A stretch of 64,000 bases of DNA from an uncultured Prochlorococcus sp. (lineage in GTDB: Bacteria; Cyanobacteriota; Cyanobacteriia; PCC-6307; Cyanobiaceae): contig NZ_CACAYO010000004.1 in NCBI RefSeq assembly GCF_902536725.1, positions 1-64,000 on the forward strand, read 5' to 3'. Under the pieces are notes generated by a model. It was not told the DNA's origin. It saw only the letters and a program-made list of their open reading frames with translations, and did not search any database. Position 1 is the first letter of the stretch; every line of letters starts with the position of its first letter. A program made the position numbers and the translations under genes. Positions 34,954-46,791 of the stretch are shown piece by piece.

Positions 34954-36678
34954 TTAGTCTTTAAAAACAATACTAAATGTCTCTTTATCAAGATTAAATT
35001 TTCTAGAAGATGAAAATAAGATTTCATTATTAATAGTAAATTTAGTATTGATTAATTTGATGCTACTTTTTGGGTGTAATGCTTGTTCAATGTTTCTAGA
35101 AACAATAATTCCAATTTTTGTACTATTTTCATAATTGGATAAAAACTGAATAAACAGCTCTATATTTTTTATTTCTTCATCAGTAATGTTTGAATTGCTT
35201 CTATTCTGATCATGCAAAATTCGCCAAACTAATTTTGGTCGATTCCAAAAAGCCAATAATCTCGGAGTACTTTCTAGTTTAATATTAATGTTCTTATCAC
35301 TACAGAATTTATTAACATTATTTTTTATTGGGACTAGATCAATAGATTTATATTTTCCGTCAAGAAAAATTGATATAAATGGATCGATATTTCTAGAATT
35401 ATGATTTTCTTCATCGATCATGTGACCTAACTTCGTTTTTTTTACACTCAAATATTCTGCATTATTATCGTTTGGACAAATTACTAATGGAACTCTCTCA
35501 ATAACCTCTATTCCATAACCACCTAATCCAGCAATCTTTCTAGGATTATTTGTTAGTAATTTTAGTTTTTTTATCCCTAGATCGGTTAATATTTGTGCCC
35601 CAACTCCATAATTTCTGAGATCAGCTGGAAAACCTAATTTTTCATTAGCTTCTACAGTATCTAATCCACCATCTTGTAAGCTATAAGCTTTTAATTTATT
35701 TATTAGACCAATACCTCTACCTTCTTGTCTTAGGTAAACAACAACTCCCTCTTCCTCCTTTTCAATCCTTGATAAAGCAGCCTCTAACTGAGGTCTACAA
35801 TCACAACGTAATGATCCAAAAGCGTCGCCAGTTAAGCACTCTGAATGCATTCTTACTAGAACAGGTTCGCTTAATTTTGATGATTTTTGTTTAACTAATG
35901 CAACGTGCTCTGAACCATCAAGTTCATTAACATATCCATATGCTTTGAAATTACCAAAAATACTCGGAAGAACAGCATCGGATTTTCTAAATACAAATCT
36001 CTCAGTTTGAAACCGATAACTTATTAGATCAGCTATGGATATTAATTTCATTCCCCACTGTTTTGCATATTCTTTAAGTTGTGGAAGTCTTGACATGGAA
36101 CCATCAGGATTTTGAATTTCGCAAATCACTCCAGCGGGATAAAGACCTGACATTGCCGCAATATCTACTGCCGCTTCAGTATGACCTGCTCTTTTTAATA
36201 CTCCACCTTTCTTAGCTCTTAATGGAAAAATATGTCCAGGCCTCCTCAAATCATCGGGTTTTGTATTTGGGTTTATAGCAACTTGAATAGTCTTTGCCCT
36301 GTCTTCAGCAGAAATTCCAGTAGTAACATTATTTTCAGGTCCAGCATCAATTGATATCGTAAAAGCTGTTTGATTTTCATCTGTATTTCTATCTACCATT
36401 AATGGTAAATCTAAAGAATCAAGTTTTTCACCTTGCATGGCTAGGCATATAAGACCACGTCCCTCTGTAGCCATAAAATTAATTTGCTGTGGAGTTGCAA
36501 ACTGAGCCGCACATATTAAATCTCCTTCATTTTCTCTTCTCTCATCATCTACAACAATTATGCATTCACCATTTCTTATAGCTGCCAACGCATCGCTGAT
36601 AGGATCAAATTCAATTTTAAAAGATTCATTTATATCCAAAATTGTTCCATTATTTGATTTGGGACTTGTTTCTTTCAT
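34954..36678 (-). CDS. ribBA: Bifunctional riboflavin enzyme RibBA with a C-terminal extension
   Basis: Fused 3,4-dihydroxy-2-butanone-4-phosphate synthase (N-terminal, [31 protein letters not shown]) and GTP cyclohydrolase II (zinc Cys in [31 protein letters not shown]). The two give the two precursors of riboflavin. After the cyclohydrolase core ends near residue 400 there is an additional segment of about 150 residues that is not in E. coli RibA/RibB. I take ATG 36678 as the start; a TTG four codons upstream (36690) is less likely. No FMN riboswitch is visible upstream. Confidence 0.95.
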   Translation of the reverse strand: MKETSPKSNNGTILDINESFKIEFDPISDALAAIRNGECIIVVDDERRENEGDLICAAQFATPQQINFMATEGRGLICLAMQGEKLDSLDLPLMVDRNTDENQTAFTISIDAGPENNVTTGISAEDRAKTIQVAINPNTKPDDLRRPGHIFPLRAKKGGVLKRAGHTEAAVDIAAMSGLYPAGVICEIQNPDGSMSRLPQLKEYAKQWGMKLISIADLISYRFQTERFVFRKSDAVLPSIFGNFKAYGYVNELDGSEHVALVKQKSSKLSEPVLVRMHSECLTGDAFGSLRCDCRPQLEAALSRIEKEEEGVVVYLRQEGRGIGLINKLKAYSLQDGGLDTVEANEKLGFPADLRNYGVGAQILTDLGIKKLKLLTNNPRKIAGLGGYGIEVIERVPLVICPNDNNAEYLSVKKTKLGHMIDEENHNSRNIDPFISIFLDGKYKSIDLVPIKNNVNKFCSDKNINIKLESTPRLLAFWNRPKLVWRILHDQNRSNSNITDEEIKNIELFIQFLSNYENSTKIGIIVSRNIEQALHPKSSIKLINTKFTINNEILFSSSRKFNLDKETFSIVFKD

Positions 36679-36766
36679 TATTCCTATCAATATAGAAAAA
36701 TAGTGTTTTAGTTACCTTAAATTCAACACTTTATTATCCTATCTCAAAGTCTGCCAATTCAAAGAA

Positions 36767-37822
36767 ATGAATGTTGCAATAGTAGGTGCTACTGGTTACG
36801 GCGGTATTCAAGCGGTAAATCTTTTAAAGAAAAATAAAAAATACAAAATTTCATTTTTAGGAGGAAATAAAACATCTGGATCAAAGTGGAATGATAATTT
36901 CCCTTTTATTTATCTTGATAATGATCCCTATATAGAAGAAATTTCAGTTGATAATATTTCAAAAAATGCAGATGTTGCTTTGCTTTGCTTACCAAATGGC
37001 TTATCTTCAACATTGACAAGGAAACTATTAGATAGAGGACTTAAGGTTATTGATTTATCTGCTGATTATAGATATAAGTCCTTAGATGAATGGAAAAAAG
37101 TATATTCCAAAGAAGCTGCTATTTATAAAAGGAATGATGATGATTTATGTAAAGAGGCAGTTTACGGTCTTCCTGAAATAAATAAAGAAGCCATTTCAAA
37201 AGGAAGATTAATTGCATGTCCAGGATGTTATCCAACATCTGCTCTTATTCCATTAGCTCCTTATCTCTCTCAAGGAATTATTGAGAATGAAGGTATAGTT
37301 ATTGACTCTAAAAGCGGAACTTCTGGAGGTGGCCGAGAACCAAACCAAAATCTACTCTTATCAGAATGTGGAGAAGGTCTATCAGCATATGGATTGATAA
37401 ACCATAGACATACCTCAGAGATTGAGCAATTGGCATCTTTAATTTCTGGAAATAAAATTGAACTGCTTTTTACACCTCATTTAGTCCCAATCTCAAGAGG
37501 TATGCATTCGACTATATATGGGAGATTAAGAGATCCAGGATTAACTTCTGATGACTGCAGAATTCTTTTGGATAATTATTATAGAAGTTTTAAAAATATT
37601 AAAGTCTTACCTGTAAATACATTCCCATCAACAAAATGGGTTAAAAATACAAACCAAATTTTACTTTCTGTTAAAGTTGATAATCGCAATGGAAGGATAA
37701 TTATATTATCTGTAATTGATAATTTGTTAAAAGGTCAAACTGGTCAAGCAATTCAAAATTTAAATATTATGAGTGGATTTTCAATGGATGAAGGTCTTGA
37801 TTTAACTAATAATTTTCCATAA
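36767..37822 (+). CDS. argC: N-acetyl-gamma-glutamyl-phosphate reductase
   Basis: Third step of arginine synthesis, NADPH-dependent. 351 residues with the nucleotide-binding start MNVAIVGATGYGGIQAV, the catalytic Cys in IACPGCYPTSAL, and SGGGREPNQNL plus H-T-x-E-I-E-Q. It is divergent from ribBA and overlaps the convergent purN by 17 bases. Confidence 0.96.
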   Translation: MNVAIVGATGYGGIQAVNLLKKNKKYKISFLGGNKTSGSKWNDNFPFIYLDNDPYIEEISVDNISKNADVALLCLPNGLSSTLTRKLLDRGLKVIDLSADYRYKSLDEWKKVYSKEAAIYKRNDDDLCKEAVYGLPEINKEAISKGRLIACPGCYPTSALIPLAPYLSQGIIENEGIVIDSKSGTSGGGREPNQNLLLSECGEGLSAYGLINHRHTSEIEQLASLISGNKIELLFTPHLVPISRGMHSTIYGRLRDPGLTSDDCRILLDNYYRSFKNIKVLPVNTFPSTKWVKNTNQILLSVKVDNRNGRIIILSVIDNLLKGQTGQAIQNLNIMSGFSMDEGLDLTNNFP

Positions 37823-38462
37823 AATTACTTCTTATCAAAATACCAGCAAGAGAGATTGAGTGAGGTAAAATTTTATGCTCAAGCATTTGTATTCTTTTGG
37901 AAAGAGATTCAATATCATCATCATTTCTAATTGATAATGCAGCTTGCATTATCAAAGATCCACTATCTACCTCCTCTTCAACAAAATGTACTGAACAACC
38001 TGTTATTTTTGAACCATTTAATATAGAGTCCTTTATCGCAGAACCACCTTTGTATGCTGGAAGTAATGAGGGGTGAATATTTATTATCTTATTCTTAAAC
38101 TTATTAATAAAAAATGGAGTAACAATCTTCATCCAGCCTGCCATAACCACAAGTTCAATATCGTACTTAATTAAAGTATTTATAATTTCTAATTCAAATG
38201 CCTCTTTTTGCAGAAAGTCTTTGTCTCTTATAATTTTGTGAGGTATTTTTTTACTTTCAGCCCTCTTTATACAACCTGCATCATCTTTGTTAGTTATTAG
38301 AACTTTTATATCTATATCTAATTCTCCTTTTTCTGAGAGATTAATTAATTCCTGAAAGTTTGTTCCTTTCCCAGAAGCAAGTACACCTATTTTTAATTTT
38401 GGGGAAAATCTTCTAAATTCAGATATCTCAGGCGAAATTATGTAATTAAATGATCTATCCAA
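37806..38462 (-). CDS. purN: Phosphoribosylglycinamide formyltransferase
   Basis: Transfers formyl from 10-formyl-tetrahydrofolate to GAR in purine synthesis. 218 residues with KIGVLASGKGTNFQELI, the formyl-folate signature NIHPSLLPAYKGGSA and the catalytic Asp in VEEEVDSGSLIMQ. The N-terminal 23 residues are an extra tail before the conserved K-I-G-V-L-A-S-G-x-G. It overlaps argC by 17 bases and is divergent from pgi. Confidence 0.95.
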   Translation of the reverse strand: MDRSFNYIISPEISEFRRFSPKLKIGVLASGKGTNFQELINLSEKGELDIDIKVLITNKDDAGCIKRAESKKIPHKIIRDKDFLQKEAFELEIINTLIKYDIELVVMAGWMKIVTPFFINKFKNKIINIHPSLLPAYKGGSAIKDSILNGSKITGCSVHFVEEEVDSGSLIMQAALSIRNDDDIESLSKRIQMLEHKILPHSISLAGILIRSNFMENY

Positions 38463-38584
38463 AATTTTTTATTTTAACCAATGATAATTTCATATGAAAT
38501 AAAAAAAACCCCTAATCTTAATTGTTTATATTCAAAAACATATTTATTTGAAGATAATAATTTAAACAAATTTAAATGATTCAA

Positions 38585-38612
38585 ATCTATATACTATTTG
38601 TATAGATATAAT
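38585..38612 (+). promoter_or_regulatory. Candidate promoter and inverted repeat upstream of pgi
   Basis: A perfect -10 box TATAAT (38607-38612) stands 29 bases before the pgi start. It overlaps an inverted repeat ATCTATA-N9-TATAGAT (38585-38607) in the -35 region, a likely place for a regulator to bind. No -35 box is evident. Confidence 0.4.
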
Positions 38613-38641
38613 TGAAAAATAAATAAAAGAAACAATATAAA

Positions 38642-40225
38642 ATGAATGGAGATTTAAACTCTTGGGATAAATTTTGTAATTATCTTTGGTTCGATAAAAA
38701 ATTAAATATTTGGTTAGACATAAGCAAAATTAATTTCACAAGTATAGAGATAAAAAATTTAGAAGATAAATTTATAGATGTTTTTTCATCAATAAAAGAA
38801 TTAGAAAATGGTGCAATCTCAAATATTGATGAAAATAGACAAGTTGGACATTATTGGCTTAGAAATCCATCAATTTCACCTTCTTCAAAAATACGAGAGG
38901 AAATTAAAGCAGATATTAATGCAATCTCTGAATTTGGAAAACAAATTTTAAATGGAGATATTAAGAATAAGAAAAATCAGCACTATACTGATGTTCTATG
39001 GATAGGAATTGGTGGAAGTGGTTTAGGACCATTACTTATTACAGAGTCACTGCAGAAGTGTTCTAGAGGCTTAAATTTTTCTTATATCGATAATATTGAT
39101 CCTTTTTTAATTAGCGAAAAGTTAGAAGAGTTATCTGAAAAATTATCAACAACATTATTTGTAGTAGTAAGCAAATCAGGTGGTACGCCTGAACCTAGAA
39201 TTGCTATGGAAATTATTAAAAGTCACTGCGAAAACAATTCTCTTGAATGGAATTCTAATGCTATAGCTATAACTATGACAGATAGTAAGTTATTTAAAAA
39301 AGCCACTTCTGAAAATTGGTTAAAAATATTTAATTTGCAAGATTGGGTTGGAGGAAGAACTAGTATTACAAGCTCTGTTGGATTACTTCCATTAGCTCTT
39401 ATTAATGAAAATATATCTGAATTTATTAGAGGTGCATCATTAATGGATGAAGCCACACGTATAAGTGATTTTAAAAATAATCCAGCAGCACTATTATCAT
39501 CCGCATGGTATTTAACTGGGGATGGTATTGGAAAGAGAGATATGGTCGTATTACCTTATAGAGATAGGTTACAGGTATTTAGTAAATATCTCCAACAATT
39601 AGTAATGGAATCATTAGGAAAGAAATTTAATAGGAATGGTGAAGTAGTTAATCAGGGCATTTCCGTTTTTGGTAATAAAGGATCTACAGATCAACATGCT
39701 TATGTTCAGCAACTGAGAGATGGTATTGATAATTTCTTTTGTATTTTTATTGAATTATTAGATTCTCCATTTACTAATATTTTTGATGAAAAAGAGAATC
39801 CTAAAGAATATCTTTCTGGTTTTTTGCAAGGAACCAGATCAGCACTCTCTAGTGAAAACAGACAAAGCATCACTATAACGTTAGAAAAGTTAAATTGTTT
39901 TTCACTAGGTGCCTTAATCGCTTTATTTGAGAGGGCTGTTTCCTTCTACGCTGAATTGGTAAATATAAATGCATATGATCAACCTGGAGTTGAAGCTGGA
40001 AAGAAAGCAGCCGCAAATATTATTGAGTATCAACAAAAAGTAAGTAATTTATTAGACGAAGGTGGTGAATATTCTATAAATGACATAACGTCATTATTTG
40101 ATAATTCAATAAGTGAACCTATATTTTTCATACTCCGTGAAATGTGTTTTGGTAATGATAATTATTTAGTTAAGGGCGATTGGTCAAATCCAAATTCATT
40201 AGTTATTCAAAAAATAAATTCTTAA
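38642..40225 (+). CDS. pgi: Glucose-6-phosphate isomerase
   Basis: Interconverts glucose 6-phosphate and fructose 6-phosphate. The 527-residue protein has [16 protein letters not shown], the catalytic stretch [31 protein letters not shown] and the late [16 protein letters not shown]. It overlaps leuS by 4 bases (convergent). A candidate promoter and inverted repeat lie just upstream. Confidence 0.96.
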   Translation: MNGDLNSWDKFCNYLWFDKKLNIWLDISKINFTSIEIKNLEDKFIDVFSSIKELENGAISNIDENRQVGHYWLRNPSISPSSKIREEIKADINAISEFGKQILNGDIKNKKNQHYTDVLWIGIGGSGLGPLLITESLQKCSRGLNFSYIDNIDPFLISEKLEELSEKLSTTLFVVVSKSGGTPEPRIAMEIIKSHCENNSLEWNSNAIAITMTDSKLFKKATSENWLKIFNLQDWVGGRTSITSSVGLLPLALINENISEFIRGASLMDEATRISDFKNNPAALLSSAWYLTGDGIGKRDMVVLPYRDRLQVFSKYLQQLVMESLGKKFNRNGEVVNQGISVFGNKGSTDQHAYVQQLRDGIDNFFCIFIELLDSPFTNIFDEKENPKEYLSGFLQGTRSALSSENRQSITITLEKLNCFSLGALIALFERAVSFYAELVNINAYDQPGVEAGKKAAANIIEYQQKVSNLLDEGGEYSINDITSLFDNSISEPIFFILREMCFGNDNYLVKGDWSNPNSLVIQKINS

Positions 40226-42792
40226 ACAACAATATTCATAATTTTTCCTTTAACAATAATTATTTTTCTTATTTTCTTATCTTGTGTCCATTTTAATATA
40301 TTAGGTCTTTTAAGAGTTAATTCTTTAATTTGATCTTCACTCATTTCAATATTTATATTTACTTTGTCTCTAACTTTTCCATTAACTTGTATAACTAGTT
40401 CATATGAATCTTCCTTTAGTGCCTCGGCATTAAATGAAGGCCAGTGTTCTAAATGCACAGATTTTTTAAATCCTATAAGATGCCATACTTCTTCTGCAAT
40501 ATGAGGTGCAAATGGAGCCAACAAAATACAAAATGTTTTTAAAGCCTCAATTTTTAAATTATTGTTTACGTCATTTATGGAATTTGATAATGAATTATAA
40601 AACTTCATTAGTTCTGAAATCGCAGTATTAAATTGGTTATTTAATATGTCATTTGAAATTTCTTTTATAGCGATATTCATTGACTTTATTAAACTTTTTT
40701 CTTTATCTGGATAGGAATTAGATTTACTATTAATATCTTTTGCACAATTTATATAAAGCTTCCAAATCCTGCTTAAAAATCTAAATTGTCCTTCAACATC
40801 TGTATCTCCCCATTCCAAATCTTTTTCTGGTGGTGCTTTAAATAATATAAACATTCTTGCTGTATCTGCTCCATATTTTTTAATTACTGATTCAGGGTCT
40901 ATTCCATTGTATTTAGACTTAGACATCTTCTCGAAAAGAACTTCGAGTTTAGAATTGTCAATTGGATCTGTAGGATTTGATAAGTCAGAAATATCGGAAG
41001 GAGAAACATATTTACCAGTTTTATTGTTTTTATAGGCTGCGGCCTGAACCATTCCTTGCGTTAATAGTTTTTTGAAAGGTTCATCAATATCAAATAGTTC
41101 ATTATCCCGCAATGCTTTAGTGAAAAATCTTGCATATAACAAATGCAATATTGCATGCTCTACTCCTCCAACATATTGATCTACAGGCAACCACTTATTA
41201 ATTTCATTCTTTTCAAATGGCTTGTATGAACATTTTGAAGATGGGTATCTTAAAAAATACCAAGATGAACACATGAAAGTGTCCATAGTATCAGTTTCTT
41301 TTCTTGCCGCTATTCCACATTTTGGACATGTTGTATTTATCCAATTATTATTATCACCTAAAGAATTAATCTTGTTAGCGGAGATTTCTATATCTTTTGG
41401 TAATGAAACAGGCAAATCCGATTGGTTTAAAGGAACAGCTCCACATTTTTTGCAATTAACGATGGGTATCGGACATCCCCAATATCTTTGTCTGGATATT
41501 AACCAATCTCTTAAACGATATTGAATCTTATTTTCGGCCCATCCATTATTTACTCCCTCCTCTGAAATTTTTAATTTAGCAATAGTATTTGCTATTCCAT
41601 TGTATTGCTTTGAATTAACAAGAAATCCATTTTCCACATAAGCTTCATCTAGCTCTTGAGTTTGTTCATTTTGATCCTTTATTATTACCTGTCTAATATC
41701 AATATTATTTTTCTTAGCAAATTCAAAATCTCTTTGATCATGAGCAGGCACGCCCATAACAGCGCCTGTACCGTATTCATCGAGGACATAACTTGCAACC
41801 CAAATAGGAATAGGTTCAGAATTAACTGGATTTATTGCTATAAAGCTTGTTTTTATTCCAATTTTTTCAAGTTCATTATTTTTATTATTTTTCAAATATT
41901 GTTTAAGATTTTCTATATCATGTATGGTTTCTTGATCAGAAATTTTTTTTATTAATGAATGATTAACAGAAATTGCTAAATAAGTAACTCCAAATAAAGT
42001 ATCTGGCCTTGTTGTAAATACAGTTATTTTCTTTTCTGGGTTGGTATTGGTATTGAAATTAATATTTGTACCAATTGACTTCCCAATCCAATTATCTTGC
42101 ATTATTTTTACTCTTTCTGGCCAGTTATCTAATTTTTTTAAATCCTTCAATAACTCATCGGCATAATTAGTAATTCTTAAAAACCATTGCTTTAATAATT
42201 TTTTTTCAACTACTGCCCCAGATCTCCAAGATTTACCCTCTGAATCAACTTGTTCATTCGCTAGGACTGTATTATCTATAGGATCCCAATTAACTTCTGA
42301 TTCCTTTTGATATACAAGACCTGCCTTGTATAACTCTAAAAATAGATATTGAGTCCAAATATAATAATTTTCATCACATGTTGCAAATTCCCTATCCCAA
42401 TCAACTGATAGTCCCAAAAGATTTAATTGTGACTTCATGTGAGAAATATTTTTTTTAGTCCAGACACTTGGACTAATTCCTCTTTCAATCGCTGCATTCT
42501 CAGCAGGCAAACCAAAAGCGTCCCAACCCATTGGATGTAAAACAGATTTACCTTTAAACCTTTGGAATCGAGCTATTAAGTCTGTAATAACATAATTCCT
42601 TACATGTCCCATATGAAGATTACCTGAAGGGTAGGGAAACATTGATAAGGCATAAAATTTATCGCTATTCTCAGTTAATACATCGGTTTTGTATAAATTG
42701 TTTTCTGTCCATATTGACTGCCATTTTTTTTCTATTTCAGATGGATTATATAAATTGGTATCAACCTCATATTGTTTATCGGGAGAAATCAC
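40222..42792 (-). CDS. leuS: Leucyl-tRNA synthetase
   Basis: Class I synthetase of 856 residues, normal for a bacterial LeuRS. The HIGH motif is in [12 protein letters not shown] (near 55), the KMSKS in [14 protein letters not shown], and the editing-domain T-rich [14 protein letters not shown] and [13 protein letters not shown] are intact. A zinc-knuckle-like [15 protein letters not shown] and C-P-K-C-G pair of Cys motifs is present. It is divergent from dapF. Confidence 0.97.
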   Translation of the reverse strand: MISPDKQYEVDTNLYNPSEIEKKWQSIWTENNLYKTDVLTENSDKFYALSMFPYPSGNLHMGHVRNYVITDLIARFQRFKGKSVLHPMGWDAFGLPAENAAIERGISPSVWTKKNISHMKSQLNLLGLSVDWDREFATCDENYYIWTQYLFLELYKAGLVYQKESEVNWDPIDNTVLANEQVDSEGKSWRSGAVVEKKLLKQWFLRITNYADELLKDLKKLDNWPERVKIMQDNWIGKSIGTNINFNTNTNPEKKITVFTTRPDTLFGVTYLAISVNHSLIKKISDQETIHDIENLKQYLKNNKNNELEKIGIKTSFIAINPVNSEPIPIWVASYVLDEYGTGAVMGVPAHDQRDFEFAKKNNIDIRQVIIKDQNEQTQELDEAYVENGFLVNSKQYNGIANTIAKLKISEEGVNNGWAENKIQYRLRDWLISRQRYWGCPIPIVNCKKCGAVPLNQSDLPVSLPKDIEISANKINSLGDNNNWINTTCPKCGIAARKETDTMDTFMCSSWYFLRYPSSKCSYKPFEKNEINKWLPVDQYVGGVEHAILHLLYARFFTKALRDNELFDIDEPFKKLLTQGMVQAAAYKNNKTGKYVSPSDISDLSNPTDPIDNSKLEVLFEKMSKSKYNGIDPESVIKKYGADTARMFILFKAPPEKDLEWGDTDVEGQFRFLSRIWKLYINCAKDINSKSNSYPDKEKSLIKSMNIAIKEISNDILNNQFNTAISELMKFYNSLSNSINDVNNNLKIEALKTFCILLAPFAPHIAEEVWHLIGFKKSVHLEHWPSFNAEALKEDSYELVIQVNGKVRDKVNINIEMSEDQIKELTLKRPNILKWTQDKKIRKIIIVKGKIMNIVV

Positions 42793-42899
42793 TTAATTTA
42801 TATTTGTTAAATTATTATTTTAATATCCATTGTATAAAATAGAAATAGATTGTTAAATGGAATAATTTATAATTAAAATTTAAGATATATGAATTACAA

Positions 42900-43760
42900 A
42901 TGAAAAATATAAGTTTTGAAAAATATCAAGGTAACGGAAATGATTTCTTAATAATAGATTCTAGAGGAAATGAATTATATAAAAATTACAAGACAAATAA
43001 AATATTTGATATAAAAAAAATTTGTAATAGGCAATTTGGTGTTGGAGCAGATGGTGTGATTTTTATAGAAGAACCTAATGAAGATAATTATGCAAAAATG
43101 ATAATTTTCAATTCTGATGGTTCTGAAGCACAAATGTGTGGAAACGGAATTAGGTGTTTAGTTGAGTATCTCCACGTAAATGATTCTATTAATAATAAAA
43201 ATATAGAATATAAAATTGAGACTAAAGCAGGTTTAAAAATTGCAAAATATATAAATGATGAAATTACAGTAAAAATGGGAGTTCCAATTTTAGAATGTCA
43301 AAATATTCCAACAACAATTGAAAAAACAATAAATTCAATTCCTTCACACGAATTTATTGAGAAAGATTTTAATAATATGGGGTATGCCGTAGGAATGGGA
43401 AATCCTCATTTAATATTCTTTGTAAAAGACATAGAGTCAATTGTTCTTTCCAGACTTGGTCCTATATTTGAAAAAAATGAATTATTTCCTGAAAAAACTA
43501 ATGTGCATTTTTGTCAAATTTTAAATAGAGATAATATCATAGTAAAAGTATGGGAAAGGGGTGCAGGACCAACCTTAGCTTGTGGAACAGGAGCCTGTGC
43601 TATCCATGTAGCAGCTTATAAATTAGGCCTTTGTAATTCACAAACAAGAGTTACCTTACCAGGAGGTAATCTTAAAATTGATTGGTCAAAAGACGATTGT
43701 GAAGTCATTATGACCGGTAATGCTAAAAAGGTTTTCTCAGGATCAATGTTAGTAAATTAA
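42900..43760 (+). CDS. dapF: Diaminopimelate epimerase
   Basis: Interconverts LL- and meso-diaminopimelate for lysine and peptidoglycan. 286 residues, with both catalytic cysteines: SEAQMCGNGIRCL and LACGTGACAIHVAA, plus FEKYQGNGNDFLIIDSRG at the start. The stop overlaps the next ATG by one base, so the cysteine desulfurase is translationally coupled. Confidence 0.96.
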   Translation: MKNISFEKYQGNGNDFLIIDSRGNELYKNYKTNKIFDIKKICNRQFGVGADGVIFIEEPNEDNYAKMIIFNSDGSEAQMCGNGIRCLVEYLHVNDSINNKNIEYKIETKAGLKIAKYINDEITVKMGVPILECQNIPTTIEKTINSIPSHEFIEKDFNNMGYAVGMGNPHLIFFVKDIESIVLSRLGPIFEKNELFPEKTNVHFCQILNRDNIIVKVWERGAGPTLACGTGACAIHVAAYKLGLCNSQTRVTLPGGNLKIDWSKDDCEVIMTGNAKKVFSGSMLVN

Positions 43761-44932
43761 TGGAAAATAATTTTATCTATTTAGATAATGCATCCACAAC
43801 TCCATTATCTGAGAATGTTTTAAATATAATTAATTCAACTTACAGGAATTATTGGCATAACCCTTCATCTACATATGAGCTAGGGATAAAATGCTCTACA
43901 TATCTTGAAAGAATTAGATCTAAAATTGCTTATATATTTGAAGCAGATCAAGAGGATATAATTTTTACATCTGGCTCTTCGGAATCGACTAATATTGTAT
44001 TTAATAATATTTATGAGAACTTTAATAATGGTAGGGTTGTTATTTCAAATGTTGAACATCAAGCAACAACTATTTGTGCTAATAAACTAAGAAAACAAAA
44101 TTGGGATATTTACGAATGGAAGGTAAATAATGATGGAATTTTAAATATTTCTAATATCGAAAAAATTTTAAACAACGATACTAAGCTTGTATCAATTATT
44201 TGGGGACAAAGTGAAATTGGGACAATACAACCTGTTCAATTTATAGGTTCCAAATGTGAAGAATTAAATATAATGTTTCATTTAGATGGAACTCAAATAT
44301 TAAGTAACGGAATATTCAGTTGGAAAGATCTTAAATGTGATTTTTTAAGTTTATCTGCTCATAAATTTGGAGGTCCAAAAGGGATCGGTATTCTTCTAAC
44401 AAATAAAAATTCTAGACAATTTTTAAAAAATAATGACATATCACTTACTCAGGAATTTTCAATTAGACAAGGTACACAAGCTTTGCCATTAATCGCTGGA
44501 ATGTATGAATCATTAAAGAATATTAAAGGAAAAATAAAATTATATGATTACATAACTGAATTTCCTTCTAATAATATTAATAAACTTAAAAATTATTTTT
44601 TTCAAAAAATTAAAGATAATAATCATATAAAGATTACGGGTAGTATTAACCATAGACTTCCTAATCATATTTCGTTTCTACTATTAAATAAACTATTTGA
44701 GCCTATAAGAGCCTATAAGATTGTAAATTTTATGTCAGAAAACAAAATAGCCATAAGTAGTGGAAGTGCTTGTTCAAGCTCATCTGGGAAACCTAGCTCA
44801 ACACTTAAAAATATTGGTTTAAAAGATGATGAACTATATTCAAATATTCGTGTTACTTTAGGTTCAATAAACAATAAGTCAGAAATAGATAAATTTTTAG
44901 AACTTATTCAAATATGTATTGACAAATTTTAA
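43760..44932 (+). CDS. NifS/IscS-type cysteine desulfurase
   Basis: PLP enzyme that takes sulfur from cysteine for Fe-S clusters and thio-modification. 390 residues starting IYLDNASTTPLSENV, the PLP lysine in LSAHKFGGPKGIGIL and the active-site Cys in SSGSACSSSSGKPS, with a class V aminotransferase fold. It lies inside a chain dapF / this gene / DUF1995 with one-base overlaps (ATGA-like). A 10-base tandem repeat, GAGCCTATAA twice (44699-44718), is inside the frame. Confidence 0.93.
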   Translation: MENNFIYLDNASTTPLSENVLNIINSTYRNYWHNPSSTYELGIKCSTYLERIRSKIAYIFEADQEDIIFTSGSSESTNIVFNNIYENFNNGRVVISNVEHQATTICANKLRKQNWDIYEWKVNNDGILNISNIEKILNNDTKLVSIIWGQSEIGTIQPVQFIGSKCEELNIMFHLDGTQILSNGIFSWKDLKCDFLSLSAHKFGGPKGIGILLTNKNSRQFLKNNDISLTQEFSIRQGTQALPLIAGMYESLKNIKGKIKLYDYITEFPSNNINKLKNYFFQKIKDNNHIKITGSINHRLPNHISFLLLNKLFEPIRAYKIVNFMSENKIAISSGSACSSSSGKPSSTLKNIGLKDDELYSNIRVTLGSINNKSEIDKFLELIQICIDKF

Positions 44933-45558
44933 TGGAATCCAATTACAGACTACCTAAAGATTTAAATGAATCTCTTAAAAATATGGAGGATGCTATTATT
45001 CCAAGTTTATTAGATTCAAATAAAAGATTTACTATAGAATTTAATTTTGAAGGATTGAAGTTTAACAGAATTGGAATAACTATCTACAAGATATTGTCTA
45101 GAAATAATAATGTATTCATAACATTTGCTGATCAAGGTGCTGTGGCTTTGGCTCAAAGAGACTATCCAGATATCAAAGATAAAATCTTTACATTTAAATC
45201 ATTTAATGAATCAAATAATATAAATAATATTGATAGTGCAATGATATCGATACTACCTCAGCCATATGATTTCGATTCATTTGAACCAATGTCTGATAAT
45301 TATCAAGGTACGCATTATTCATTAAATCCAAAATTTGAAGATGCCAATATTGGTATAGGAAGTGTTATTAGAGAGCGACGTAAAAACTTTGTCAAAACAT
45401 GGAAAAATATTTATTTTCTGCAGCCTTTAAATAAAGCTGCTCTTATGCATATTTATCCAAATAACTGGCTGCTTTTCAAAGAAGAAAATAAAAGATATTT
45501 TTTTAAAAAAGAATTTGAAATTAAACCCGACAATGAATCTATTTTTGTAAATTTATAG
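44932..45558 (+). CDS. DUF1995 family protein
   Basis: 208-residue protein. The YRLPKDLNESLKNMEDAI start, R-F-T-I-E-F-N-F-E-G-L-K, F-A-D-Q-G-A-V-A-L-A and I-S-I-L-P-Q-P are the blocks I associate with DUF1995, found in cyanobacteria and chloroplasts. There is no catalytic motif I recognise and no membrane helix. In plants a DUF1995 protein (LPA3) helps photosystem II assembly. Whether this does the same is inference. The start overlaps the desulfurase stop. Confidence 0.82.
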   Translation: MESNYRLPKDLNESLKNMEDAIIPSLLDSNKRFTIEFNFEGLKFNRIGITIYKILSRNNNVFITFADQGAVALAQRDYPDIKDKIFTFKSFNESNNINNIDSAMISILPQPYDFDSFEPMSDNYQGTHYSLNPKFEDANIGIGSVIRERRKNFVKTWKNIYFLQPLNKAALMHIYPNNWLLFKEENKRYFFKKEFEIKPDNESIFVNL

Positions 45559-45559
45559 A

Positions 45560-46783
45560 TTGAATGTGATAAAAAAAATATATTCATTTTTCTTAATTGT
45601 TCTTGTATTAGTAACATCTCCCCTCTTTATAAGATATTTACTAGCACATCAGAAAATAAATTTTTTAAATAGTATTTATTTTAATTTCCCGGGAATAATT
45701 ACTAAAAATAAAATATGTCCTACTTATGATGCTTTATTGAATCAAACGCTTGATGATTCTTTTAGTGTATCAATTATTAATAATAAAGGGGAAATAATAA
45801 GTTCCTATAATGAGGATGTTCCAAGGTTGCCTGCATCTAACCAAAAATTATTCTCATCAGCTTATGTTTTAAGTAAATATAAATTAAATAATAATTTAAA
45901 AACATCCTTATTTAAAAATAAAAACAATTATTATTTACTCGGTCAAGGTGATCCAGATCTTAATTATGAACATATAATCGAACTAATTTCAAATGTTAAA
46001 GATAATAAAATTATTAACTTTAATATTGTAGAAATTGATTCAAAATTATATTGGCCTAATGGTTGGACAAATACTGATAAACTTTACGAATATGGATCTC
46101 CAATTACATCTCTTGCAATAGAAAGTAATCATAATAAATATGATGACATTTATGCATTAAAAAATTTTATTAATATATATTTAAAAAATAAATTTCCAAA
46201 TTCAAAAATATATATAGATTTTTTTGATTCAGAAAAAACTTTTTATTTAAAAAATATTAAAGAGATAAATAAAATATATTCAACTCCAATTCTTTCATTA
46301 TTAACTCTAACAAATTCTGAAAGCCATAATTTTACGGCTGAATCTCTCTTTAAAAATGCCTCAAATACATGGAACGATAATAACTATATAATCTTGAAAA
46401 GATGGCTTGAAAATAAAGGCCTCCCAGTAACTAATACATACTTTGCAGATGCTAGTGGATTGTCACGAAAAAATAAAATTACAACAAGGTTAGTTGTATT
46501 GTTTTTAGAAAAAATGAGATATTTTAATGATTTTAAAGCTTATCAATCTACACTTTCAATTACGGGAGTGAGAGGAACATTAGCTAAAAGATTTGTAAAT
46601 AGTGAATTGTCTGGAAAGTTTTTTGGAAAAACTGGGACTCTTTCAAATGTCTTTGCATTATCTGGCTTTTTATATAAAAATGAAAAGCCAATAATTGTAA
46701 GCATTATCCAAAATTCTAATAAAATTGATAAAGAAAAAGCTTTTAAATTATTACGTGATCTTTATTACTTGAAATCTTGTTAA
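45560..46783 (+). CDS. dacB: D-alanyl-D-alanine carboxypeptidase, peptidase S13 (PBP4 type)
   Basis: 407 residues with an N-terminal signal anchor (about 5-28), thus periplasmic. The three penicillin-binding motifs are PASNQKLFSS (SxxK), DASGLSRKN (SxN-equivalent) and FGKTGTLSN (KTG). These define the S13/PBP4 group, which trims peptidoglycan peptides. It is smaller than E. coli PBP4 (about 477), lacking part of the inserted domains. The start is TTG 45560 or GTG 45566. Confidence 0.88.
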   Translation: MNVIKKIYSFFLIVLVLVTSPLFIRYLLAHQKINFLNSIYFNFPGIITKNKICPTYDALLNQTLDDSFSVSIINNKGEIISSYNEDVPRLPASNQKLFSSAYVLSKYKLNNNLKTSLFKNKNNYYLLGQGDPDLNYEHIIELISNVKDNKIINFNIVEIDSKLYWPNGWTNTDKLYEYGSPITSLAIESNHNKYDDIYALKNFINIYLKNKFPNSKIYIDFFDSEKTFYLKNIKEINKIYSTPILSLLTLTNSESHNFTAESLFKNASNTWNDNNYIILKRWLENKGLPVTNTYFADASGLSRKNKITTRLVVLFLEKMRYFNDFKAYQSTLSITGVRGTLAKRFVNSELSGKFFGKTGTLSNVFALSGFLYKNEKPIIVSIIQNSNKIDKEKAFKLLRDLYYLKSC

Positions 46784-46791
46784 CAAAAATA

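Noticed and set aside
41656..41955. 99-residue frame antisense to leuS
   Set aside because: Hydrophobic because of AT-rich complement codons; leuS editing-domain motifs occupy the other strand.
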